Shown piece after piece: positions 33,660 through 43,936 of a stretch of 60,000 bases of DNA (position 1 is its first letter; each line of letters starts with the position of its first letter). The stretch is taken from NCBI GenBank assembly GCA_950295325.1, contig OX485807.1:29051666-29111665 (forward strand), in the 5' to 3' direction. A program made the translations under genes and the position numbers. The stretch is from Polytrichum commune. Taxonomy: Eukaryota; Streptophyta; Polytrichopsida; Polytrichales; Polytrichaceae. The notes beneath the pieces are model-generated. The model searched no databases, was not told the origin of the DNA, and was given only the letters and a program-made list of their open reading frames with translations.

Positions 33660-34650
33660 CCAACCAATGTCCGGGGAGAACCGGTATTTAGTGTAATGGC
33701 GGCCGGTTGGTTTTGTGAAAAGTCAGGTTGGATTGGGAAAGTGGAGGATGTGAAACCGGTGCTTTTACAAACAAATCGGATTTCAACCGGCAACCATTTT
33801 GAGGAGGAGGATTTTTACCCGGATGAATTGTGAAATAGGCGGATTTCATTTGTTTTATTCATCTAGGGCCGGATATCATCTGGTTCTAGGGTTTAGGTTA
33901 TATGTTCGTTGTAGGCTTGTAGCGATTTGGTGAATGCCGGACAGGCAAAGTTTTTGCTTCATTATTGCATTTCATTGTTGACGGCTAGTGTTTAGAATGT
34001 ATTATGTGTGTGTCTATGGAAGATCTTCGTGGTGATCTTGATAACGTACTAATGGAAGCCATTGCTTTATGGAGGAACTCTACAAAGTTTAGATGGTTGT
34101 TTTCACATCCACAAAGATACCTTTCAGGGCGTTTTCCTCTTGAAGGTGAAGATGATACTATTGATTTTGACTCTAATAGTTGATGAATTTCATTTTTGTA
34201 TATAGTATGGTATGTTAGGTTACTCTTTTATCATCCTATGGCCACAAATCTAATATGAGGTTTTAAGACCTAGGTATGATAGAAGAGTAAATCCATGGCC
34301 ATCAACTGGTTGATGGGTTGTTTTAGGTTCAACTCCTGCTATGGATAAATTGTTGATCATTGTTGTTGGATGTTAATATCATTACATATTATTGTTGTAC
34401 GTTGATATGTTCTTTGGACATATGTTGTTTATAGATATAATTTTGATACATTGGAGAATCGGCGTCCTTATCAATGCCCAATTTTTTGGCCGGTTGTCAT
34501 TACAATGAAGAGGAAATTAGCCGGCACTTGAAAAATAATATAGGATTTTGGCCGGTCCAAATTAATGGGAACAAGTTTGCAACCGGTAAAATCGTGAAAA
34601 AACCGATAGAAGTTGTGAAGAGGCGGATTTTAGCTGGTTGAGCTCAAAAA
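33660..34650. repeat. CCGG-studded unit, possible 1-kb non-autonomous transposon
   Basis: Both ends are dense in AACCGG, GCCGG and GGCGGATTT motifs (33660-33900 and 34485-34640), while the middle has none. Motifs occur in both orientations, as expected for subterminal transposase-binding repeats of a non-autonomous DNA element. A short coding-like frame lies in the centre. Exact ends and target duplication were not resolved. Confidence 0.4.
34004..34183 (+). CDS. Small open frame of unknown function (59 aa)
   Basis: Frame of 59 codons, with ATG at 34004 or 34016 and TGA at 34181-34183. The protein is balanced and not low complexity: MEDLRGDLDNVLMEAIALW, then FRWLFSHPQRYLSGRFPLEG and an acidic tail. 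I do not recognise the family. It lies centrally between the CCGG-rich ends of the 33660-34650 unit, so it may be a cargo exon or a transposase remnant. An in-frame TAG occurs just upstream at 33986, and potential acceptor AGs (GCTAG, TTTAG) sit between it and the ATG. Confidence 0.3.
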   Translation: MCVSMEDLRGDLDNVLMEAIALWRNSTKFRWLFSHPQRYLSGRFPLEGEDDTIDFDSNS

Positions 34651-34889
34651 TCTCCCGAACCCTGAACCCAACATTCTATTGCGGGGAGGGGGGGGGGTCC
34701 AACCTCCACAAGTTCATGGAGGTCATCATTGTTGTTTACTTTATTTTATTTTATTTATCAATTATTCTAAGGAAATATTTGCATCAAGACATAGTAAATT
34801 GATGAAGTCTAAAGCCATGAATGCTAGTGTGACACATCGCCTAATCATCGCACACTTGTTGGTACCAACAAGTGTTGGACTAGTATCAT

Positions 34890-35450
34890 CAATTTTGATG
34901 CCATTTGGGTATCTATATTAATAATGAGAATTTCACTTTTTTATACCAAAAGGCTATGTCTATTTTACTTCTTCTTTTTTGTTTTGGTCATATACCATTT
35001 GGGTATGTATACCATGCAAAGCATAGTCGTCCAAGGATCGAGATGGTTTACAATCGTATTGTCCCAAATGTTAACTTGGGTATACAAGGATTCTCTCACT
35101 TTGAGATACCCACCAAATATCAATGTTTGATTGGTACTGTAATACCACTGTTGCTATTGAAAATTGAAACCATGCATTCACCAATGCATCCCTCCAACAT
35201 TGGTCTAAAGCAATGTTTGTACGGTATACATGTGAATGCATAGTATAAGGAATCAACATTCATAATGATATCAAAGAACCAACATGTAGATATCAAACTT
35301 TTAATACCAATCAAATGTTGATATGTTGTCGGTATGTCAAGGTGAGCATATCATTGTATATACAATTTATTAACTTGATCAATGCCATTTGCAACTATAT
35401 TGATACTAGGGCGAATGTGCCTAGGTTTGAAGGCTCTTGCATGGTATATA
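34890..35450. repeat. Large foldback element, copy 1
   Basis: The left arm includes AACTTGGGTATACAAGGATT, CTCACTTTGAG and ATACCCACCAAATATCAA. The right arm has the inverse TTGATATG...GTCGGTATGTCAAGGTGAG. Arms are roughly 70-100 bp and diverged, with a loop of about 150-200 bp containing ATGCATTCAC and a GTGAATGCAT inverse. A better-preserved relative is at 53440-54020. Confidence 0.55.
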
Positions 35451-38400
35451 AACCCCAAATGGTATCGACAACAAAATTACCACCAAATTTCCATAACCTC
35501 CACTATATAATCAAAAATGAAGAAATTATAAAGAAAACAAAAGAAAAAAGAAGAAGAAGAATCCTCATTATATATCAACGAATTGCATCACAAAGTGACC
35601 AACATCATACCAACTTACGTTGGTGTGAAGCCATGAATGCTAGTGTGACACATGACCTAATCTTTGGACACTTTCTTGGGCCGATTACACCACCGTACCA
35701 ACTCGGCCGAAAGTGTGAGTAGGTGCATCAAGTCAAACCCTCACCCCCCCCCCCCACCCCCCACCCACCCCTAATTTACAAGAGTGAAAACACCATAAGT
35801 TATCATCCGATTCTTGATTGATTGTTTGGTGTTCATTTGCACAAACTAATTTGATCCCCCCCCCCCCCTATAGATTGAGTGAGTTGCATTTTTAGGACAT
35901 TCATCTAAGAAAATAGTCTCTACCGATATGTGCAATCGAGGTGCTTCACGCTCATTTACCAACATTCCACATTTCTTTGAAAATTTGCAACCACAATAAC
36001 ACTTCAAATAAGTAAACAAATCGTGGTCGTTATATGGATGAAGAAACAAAGTTGCAAGTTTTTGTGATTTGATTTTGACCCCATGATAACCTTGCATGGA
36101 TGAAGAGGCAACTTTATTCGTGAAGGCGACCTAAAATGCATGTATATGCGTAGTTGCTACTGTAATTTGTGGAATGTTAAATGTATTCATTCAATGAATG
36201 GTGCTTTGTTCAACTTTGATATCATTATCAAAATGGTTCTTAAATACTTCTTTATTGTTATTCAAATCTTACAATTTCTTTTATGGATTTCAGCTTTTGG
36301 TGTGGTGGTCATTAGATCACATTATTTCTTGGATTACCAACTAAATAATCACAATACACTAAGAAAGAGAGAAGAAGAAAAAGTGTTTTCAGAACAAAGT
36401 TCCAGGCACGGCCAGATCGATATAAACATCAGTTTCATGTGGAAGTAAATATGAATGAAGAGTCTCTTTGCGTGAAGGTTGGTGTCTATGAAAAGGGGGG
36501 GGGGGGGACTAACCTCGATTACTTGTCACTCAACCTTGATGAAGGACCCCCTTGTTGATGGAATTCGGTGGATTTTTTTGCCTTTAGATATTTCATGGAT
36601 GGGGATGATTAGTGCACGGGTAGATCACTCTAAGGCATTTTTGTGCACCACGTGCGGCTGGGTTTTGTTTTGTTTTGGGGGTATTTACCTTCAAGGGCTA
36701 AATTAAAGTCTCCCTATAATTACTTAAATTCCAAAAATGGCCCATTTGTTTGCACCCTTCCATTACTTATATTGTCCAAGTCACTGTAATTTTTTGTACT
36801 CTATATTCCTTTTAAGTAATAAAAGTTAATCTACTTCCTAACGCAATTGACGAGTGTTGAGGGAAAGCATGGAAACAAAGAAGGGTGCAAACAATAATAC
36901 CATTGCAAACAGAGTTATGAATAAAACACATAGGAGACCATAGCAAACATACTAAACATACCTTCTAGGATCCTTATCTTAAGCCCCTATATTAATTTTA
37001 CAAAAAATAATGGCTCACGTTTTCTGTCCATCTAACTTACTTATAATGGGATTGTCTATATTTAATGGCCCCTTCATTATTTGGAATTCCTTTATAATTT
37101 TTATTTCAAATAATTTTAATCCTCTCTATATTATGCCGCGCGTCGTTTTTAAAATGCACTAAGTGATCTACCAGTGGATTAGTGTCACCTCGGGCTTGTG
37201 GTTTTCAAATGGTGGGGGTTTATTCATTGGGCGTATGGAAAGTCCGGAGTTCAAGTCCTTGAGAGGCCAAGTATAAATTTGGGTTTGAGGAGGAGTCAAA
37301 CACATACACAAAAATGTTCTATTCAACCCATAATGTCCCATGAGGATGTTTTAGTCCAAATGTCAAGTTTATGGAAGGGTGGAAATGTATGCAAGTGGAA
37401 TCGTATTTGCTCATATTGGTTTGTGACAATACATGGTATATGTATCTACTAGTAACCAAATTTTTAGAATAATAGTTAATTACAAAATTAAAGATTAAAA
37501 AACTCATAATGATCTATCCCTTGAAATAAATAAAAATTGTTGAAATTTGATGTGTAGTAGGTGAACGTTTTCACTTGTTGAATGCAATGGAATCACATAA
37601 TCCTCTATAAATAAATAAAAAGGATCTCATCTTCATATTTCACTTCACACGAATCAAAAGTTGCAAGTAAGCTTTTGTAGAATACACCCATGCAATTTAT
37701 ACGTGACTTGGACCTTACATTGTCCCAAAATTGATTTCAAGTTACTCAAACTTTCAATTCTCATAAGAATTGCACATCAAATCACAATTAGATGAAAAAA
37801 CAAGTCCCATAGATACTCACCACTATAATGAATACCTCAAAAAACATCCACTCATGTGTGTCTTAAACTAATGTTAGTTTCCATTAAAACTCGCATTTTT
37901 TGTATCATTCAAACGTCATAGTTGACTATTAGGTTTCGATACATCATACGCCTACATGTGCACATTACACCTAAGAAGTTTCAACCAAAGGCTTTGTACT
38001 ATCGACTTATGAGGTGTCTATCTAATTTGGAATTAAGAAACATTCCCGGGGGCTGCACTCCATTGTCAAGTTGAACACCACGTGCGATAAAATATATATA
38101 TACTTTTCACATAAAGCATCACCAAAATGGGTCAAAATTTTATCAGTTTTTAATTTTAATTTTAAATGTTTATAAGTAGATATACACAATATCTATTACA
38201 TAATAAAAAAAATGGGAACCAAATTTGATGATCTTGTTTTTTAAAACGAAACACACCGTTTCTAACTAGAATGACGCAAAATTGAACTAAAACAATTACA
38301 ATAAAAAGGACGATGACTAATTTTTTAAAAAAAATACAATAAATATTATCAATAGTTATGTACATGTAAAAAAAATCATAATCTTTAAAATTATCTATGG

Positions 38401-38549
38401 CATATAAAGAAAAGATAACTCCAGTATTTAATACCGGCGTGAATATGAGCCCGTTGGCCATACATTGATCACGGTATTCCGTGATGCAGTGTATGGTTTT
38501 ATGCCTCCTGTGGGGAGGTGGGCTCTAGGGACACAAGCAAACTATTTTT
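35451..38549. other. Gene-free, repeat-rich DNA with poly-G/C runs
   Basis: No gene is supported. Homopolymer runs occur at 35744-35755 (C), 35856-35868 (C) and 36495-36507 (G). Around 37205-37265 there is a weak tRNA-like B-box sequence (GAGTTCAAGTCC). The ATGAATGCTAGTGTGACACAT segment occurs at about 34818 and again at 35634. Confidence 0.4.
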
Positions 38550-39700
38550 ATTTAGGGGGGGGGGGGTACATGTTTTTGTTTGTTGTCTAGTTTTCTTTTA
38601 TTTAGTACTAAATAGGTGAGGTATTTGATGGCGTTCTGGTGTATGTTTTTCATAAGGTTTTTGATGCTTGATTTTGGGATGTTTAGTCTTGTGAGGTTTT
38701 CAATGGAATGCTCATGTATGGCTCCTCTTACTCCTGCCGTGATGGTTATGAGGGGGTTGATTTTCCAGCTGTTATTTCGGATGGTGTTATTTAATGGGTC
38801 ATATTTGGTGTGCTTGTGTGTGATGGCTTGTTCCGGAAATATGTCGTGGCAGTATGTGAATTCAATGAATTGGATCGTGTGTTTGGGTGATGGTGATATA
38901 GGTGGTTGTGTTTGTTTTGGGGCTCCAATTACGCATAGGATGTCTGGTCTTAGTTTGGCTTGACATTGGCATGGATTTGGGTGGCAAGTGCAGTGGAGTA
39001 GCCATCCCGGTATTGTTTGTTCTTGGGGTTGGTTATTAAAGTGGCTTGCATTTGTTAGTGTAAAGAATCTGGTATTTTTGTTGGCTTGTAATGTCTGGGT
39101 AATGATATGGACTGCTTTATTATGTCATGCGATTCTGAGTCCTTTAAGGAATGGGTGTTCACATGTGGATAGCAAATGGGGCCAGGTGTCACGTTCATTT
39201 TTATGGCATAGTGTGCAGCTGGGATTTTGGTGTGTGATGGGCCAGAATATGTTTTTCCTATGGTTGCCCATGTATTGAGCGTATCTGAATTTGAGTGTTT
39301 GGGTGATTTGGGTGATTTGGGTGTCTGGGATTTTCTCGTCTTGCCAAAAGTGGTTGGACAGTTTCTGGTTTATTTGGGTATTAGATAGCCATTTGTCTAC
39401 GTATGGGAATTTATGTTTGGCTAGGGTTGTTTCATTGTTTCCATGTTCTTTTGTTATGAATGTGCGTAGATTGCAGATGGCCCCGTCATGTGTGGCTGTT
39501 GGGCAACTGGCTAGCCAGTATGGGGTCGAGTGGGCAATGTGTATACGTGGGGTGGCCTCTGGCTTTTCTTTGGTTGTCCCTTCATTTGCTAGTTCATTCC
39601 CGGCTAGTTTGTTCTATGGCATATAATGTAGGGTAGCAAACTTTTATCGCATGTGGCTATGGAACATACAGGGGTGTGATCGCCCCGAGGAAACATTTTT
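38550..39700 (-). pseudogene. 5'-truncated non-LTR retrotransposon: RNase H end, CCHC knuckle, PD-(D/E)xK-like nuclease (copy A)
   Basis: Minus-strand translation gives, in order: an RNase H C-terminal remnant (KFATLHYMP, one stop, NKLAGNELANEG), then a spacer with QINQKLSNHFWQDEKI. Next is a zinc knuckle C-x2-C-x9-H-x4-C (CTLCHKNERDTWPHLLSTC), and HNKAVHIITQ after one stop. The last domain has RPDIL (38937-38951), FIEFTYC (around 38852-38863) and THKHTKYDPL, which matches the PD...(D/E)xT...KY pattern of the restriction-like endonuclease in R2-type LINEs. The frame then runs on to a proline-coding poly-C tail. Only a few stops interrupt it, so the copy is fairly young. No reverse transcriptase is in the window; the 5' side ends near a (TA)n tract. 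Dead element, with several domains recognisable. Confidence 0.8.
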
Positions 39701-39854
39701 GGCTATGTTTGTAGGACAGAGGCTATGCATCAACTTCTTCGTTTCAAGAGCAAATTTCCTAACCACCTTGCGTTCACACTTGGACGTTATTTGTTCTTGT
39801 TATTTTTGGTCCACTTTATTTAAAGTGGATGTTAACTATAATTATATATGTATA

Positions 39855-39867
<13 letters not shown>

Positions 39868-39913
<46 letters not shown>
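39868..39913. repeat. (TA)n microsatellite
   Basis: An uninterrupted alternating TA run of about 45 bp is preceded by a (TG)n stretch at 39853-39867. It lies beyond the 5'-truncated side of LINE copy A, so it is not the element's 3' tail. Confidence 0.9.
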
Positions 39914-39915
<2 letters not shown>

Positions 39916-41817
39916 CTATAGTTATTTTGGCAGTTCTTGATTATTTATTCTAAAAATTTCGGGTGATATCAAAATCCTTGACCTGCATTTGAGAAGAAGG
40001 TGCACAAAATCCAAGAAAGGTTTGGTATAGTAAATAGCCATGAATTGGCATGAGCAAAGTGGACAACTATAATTGTAGTCTTTCATAGTAAAGGACAAAG
40101 CCTCACGGTTCTACCGTTTTCTTGTTTACATGAAGTTCATCTTAGTTAATTCAGGGGACCAATTGTGTTGATGTGAACTTCAATCTGATATGATCAAGTC
40201 TGCTTCACAATTTTTATTTTTATTTTATTTTAAGCCTTGCAAACTTCAATATATTAAAAATGAATATTACGAGCATGTACGATATGGGTACATCGAGATG
40301 TCTTAAAATGTGGTAGATGCAAAGGAATGTGGCTCTATGTTAGTTTGGATGATAAAGAAGGCCAAAGCCATGACCACGTGAGTACACATAGTTGGACGGA
40401 GGGCCTCTAGTCTAAAACAATTAAAGTACTAAATTACTACCTACCACTTACAAATTGGGGTAAGGAGGCCATGATGGTTGGTGAGCCGCAATTTTGTAGT
40501 ATTTGGTCTATCATAGTGCAAAAAGGGCATCCAAGAAGCCAAGCAATGTCCGAGTCTTCCCTATCCCTTCCATCAAATTAATTGTACCAATCATAGAGTA
40601 CCACAAGCTAAGGACAACCGCCAAGCCCTCCAAAGTGGCGACGTTGGATGGATGGATGGATGGATGTGTTCATCTAGATATTGTGTTGGATATATTCATC
40701 CAATGGGCCATATTACATAGCATTAATGAGCAAGGTAAATGGGTCAAGCGCTCATCTTAGACGGACGCACTTGTATTTGAGTGTTGTGTGATTAGGCGTA
40801 GATCTAAGAACATACACCAATACTATGGGTTTGTAAAAGAGATTGGACTACACGTTTCAAATTTGTTAACCGTTTGAGGTTTGATACGTAACTTAATTGG
40901 GGCAAGGGGAATTCGTACAATCATTTACCGAGAAAGAAAATCTTCGCTTTGATAATAAATCGCTTATTCATATGAGCTCCACAAAATTATGAGAGAACTG
41001 ACTACATACACGATTTGGATCTGTTGACCATTTTGCATCACTTGTGCGTTTCGTATGCGACAAGAAGTGGGTGCATAGAGGACGTGAAGCTAAAAGTGTA
41101 TGTTTGAGGCATGCCTGACGTTACACCAATTGTATATATCCACTCTTCAATTGCATACCAATGTTGGATTGGTGTATAGGTGAATGTATGGTATTAATGT
41201 ACAAAAGCAATAATTGTAGCAAAGAACCTATCCAACAAGTACTGGAATTTTAAAAAGAAAACTTGATGTGTCTAAAAGAGATTGGATTATGTGCTCAAAC
41301 TATGATCATTATTTTAAGCTCCATAGTCAACATTACTGGGAGGGACATATATAACCACGTCATGAGCATGAGAATCTTCACTATGATAATGAATTAGATA
41401 TTCATATGAAGCAAATGGCTCATGACATATTGTGGATTGGCTAGTCATCTCGCACTAATTGCATGTTCCATATCCTACAAGATAGTGCACTAATTAACCC
41501 ACTGCAATGGGATCCTATTCATGAATGGCGTTTCGAAGGTGTCACACAAAAAAGAGTCACTTATTATCTAAAACTAAGCAACGTTCAAATGCGTTATTAT
41601 TACAGAGTTCATTTCTTACCCACAAAGATCAAGTAGGTTGTTTGAACATCTATGTACAATGTGGTGGTGATGAGGCCGTCACCCCACTGTTCCAAGAATA
41701 GTGGACATAATCGACAAAGTGACACACCTGGACCGTAGGGGACATGTTAAAGTGATTCATAGTTCACATGCATGGGTGCGACAGCTGGGGCAACATGGAT
41801 CCAAACTACATTGGATA
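39914..41817. other. Intergenic with dispersed repeat family members
   Basis: About 40770-40990 and 41270-41480 are two copies of the repeat also seen at 21725-21960 and 14700-14830, marked by GAGATTGGANTA followed by a GTTAAC or CATAGTCAAC segment and CATATGA. Positions 41150-41260 resemble part of the foldback family (ACCAATGTTGGATTGGTGTA...GCAAAGAACC). A short (TGGA)n run is at 40645-40665. No gene. Confidence 0.45.
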
Positions 41818-42031
41818 TTGTATTTAGTGTCACACACTATCTGGAATTACGCGATGCTATAACTATTTATTGTATATATCGTTTTTCCCTCAATGAAGGT
41901 CAAATTAGTTTTTTGGACATTATAGAACATTAACATCTTTACATGGTAACAAGTTTACATTAATAGTAGAAAGATATGGCAATGTGTAACTCCAAATAGG
42001 AATCGACACTCGATCCGATCTTTAGTGTAGG
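41818..42031. repeat. TTTAGTGTC MITE, copy 2
   Basis: The left arm (GTATTTAGTGTCACACACTATCTGGAATTACG) matches the copy at 24160. The right arm (GTGTAACTCCAAATAGGAATCGACACT...TTTAGTGTAG) is the diverged inverse. A further right-end-like piece sits at about 42060-42115 (CGTAACTCCGAATAGTAAG), suggesting two overlapping or nested copies. Confidence 0.55.
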
Positions 42032-42115
42032 TTTAAGACCGTACATTCTACACGAAGAACTTATATCTCTGCGTAACTCCGAATAGTAAGGGACACTAAA
42101 TGCCATATACAAGTG

Positions 42116-43616
42116 CAGTGGCATTGGAACGGAATTTTCTTTCTTTCTTTCTTTCTTTCTTTATTCCAAATAACACACCAAAATGTAAAAGGATTAAAGG
42201 TTATATGATGTTAAAGAGAATTTGAGTTTTGGGATGTGCCATTTTCCATCCAAAAAACTTTATGGTGATGGAGACTTGCTCTTTGAATGATACAAGTCTC
42301 GGAATGTCATTGTAAGGGTCACTTCAACCACGAAAGTTGATGTTGATCATGGAAATGTTCAACAAAAGAATACGTCTCTTAAAAATCCCAAAAAAACCCA
42401 AAAAAAAATGATGAATTGAGACACACTGAAGATAATACGAGGTATGCAATTGGTCTTCGTGAAAGAATCAGTTTTATGTGCTCAAAGGCATGTGACACAC
42501 AATTCGTTACTATCATTGCAAGATTGCTCATATATATATATAGAGAAAGAGAGATTTATATGAGTTCAAAGGTTCTTATAGTTTTTTTTTTGAATGGATG
42601 TCCCTTATTTGAATAACGTGTATGATATATGGGTTATTTGTAGATATTAACACTATTGACACATTGAACTATGAATATCATTTAGGTATTTTGTAAAACT
42701 TGCATATGACACCTTGAGGCTCATAATGGGTCTCAATGACTTTTAAGGGGTTCATGCTTGTGAAAAGTTGCACCAACACTATAAAGCTACCAAGTTGTTG
42801 GAAAGACATACAATATCTAGAAGTGGATGGCAAAAAGGTAATAGATGAATGAAAATGAAGCGACAAACACCGTCGTGTGTCATGGGAAGGAATGTACAGT
42901 ACATATGAGGTGCCATGCTTAGAGTAGAAAGTGCACCAAATGTCATGAAAGGCCTTTCATAGACAATGTGATTAAAGTGACTTATTAGTAGTATTTGGGT
43001 GAACATAACATTACACAACTCCTTGGTTACGTCGTGTGGGATCATGTTTCACTTGAGCATAACCCTCCTTTGATTTTAAAATTCTTTGTTATGGGGAGCA
43101 CTTAGGCTGTGTATTATGAATTTTTCAATAAGCAACTATAAATTATTGGAGTTTTGTGAATCGCAACCTTTTCTTTGCAAAGAGACCATCGTGAAGTTGC
43201 TTAGTAATGTTATGAAAGCATCATCTAAGAGCCAATGGTTGAATGTCACATCACTGATAACACTGATGTTCTTTTGAAAAATAACATAGTTATATATGTA
43301 TATATGGGTGAAAATGTTTTGACTTACATTTCAATCTATTTGAATTATATATACACAAAGAGAGAATGAAATATTGTTGAGCAATACTAGCACTCGCGAT
43401 TTGAGTGTAGCGGTATAAATTATGGAATCATTCTCAAATGTGAATGAGGGGAAATGGGTTCAATATGGCATGCTAACAATCACATGGCAAAGGCGGCACG
43501 ACAAACCCTAAACCCATGTGAAGGGGGAGACAACATTCATAGTGAAAACAAACAAAATGGCCCATCCTTCCCAACCAATGCACTAGTCTTGGTTATGTGT
43601 GCCACAATAATTTTCT
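42116..43616. other. AT-rich intergenic, nothing recognised
   Basis: Contains a (TTTC)n run at about 42138-42163. Open frames of 60-90 codons lack motifs and occur on both strands. No gene or RNA feature is supported. Confidence 0.4.
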
Positions 43617-43936
43617 AGAGCCAATGTTAAATTCTCATAATGAGAATTAATTTGGGCCACACTAATTTTCAATTCACGCTAAGATTCAAGCTGAAAATTA
43701 GTGTAGGCCATAATATTTGTTTTTCAAGAAATTTAATGTGGGTTATTGTTTAGTTTGTGCTACTTTTGTCTTACAACTAATATTAAACATGTTGGTCATA
43801 AGTCTTTATGAAGACTTAAGGGAAGACCCAAGGTCTTGGACCCACGTTAATTCCACCTCGAATAGAAAATTAATGTGGCCCACGCTAATTATTTCCACAT
43901 AATTTCCCACCCACACTAATAGGACTATTTAGTGTA
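43617..43936. repeat. MITE, related to 50230-50458 (opposite orientation)
   Basis: It shares, in inverse orientation, blocks with the 50230-50458 element: GTTGGTCATAAGTCTTTATGA, GACTTAAG, GACCCA and a terminal AGGACTATTTAGTGTA. It contains the internal inverse CTAATTTTCAATTC and GAAAATTAG. It is longer than its partner and non-coding. Confidence 0.5.

Noticed and set aside
37205-37265. tRNA-like T-loop (GAGTTCAAGTCC)
   Set aside because: The A-box is poor and no cloverleaf can be drawn.
38616-39626. Plus-strand open frames with hydrophobic peptides resembling membrane proteins
   Set aside because: They are antisense shadows of the minus-strand LINE ORF, which explains the long open frames.
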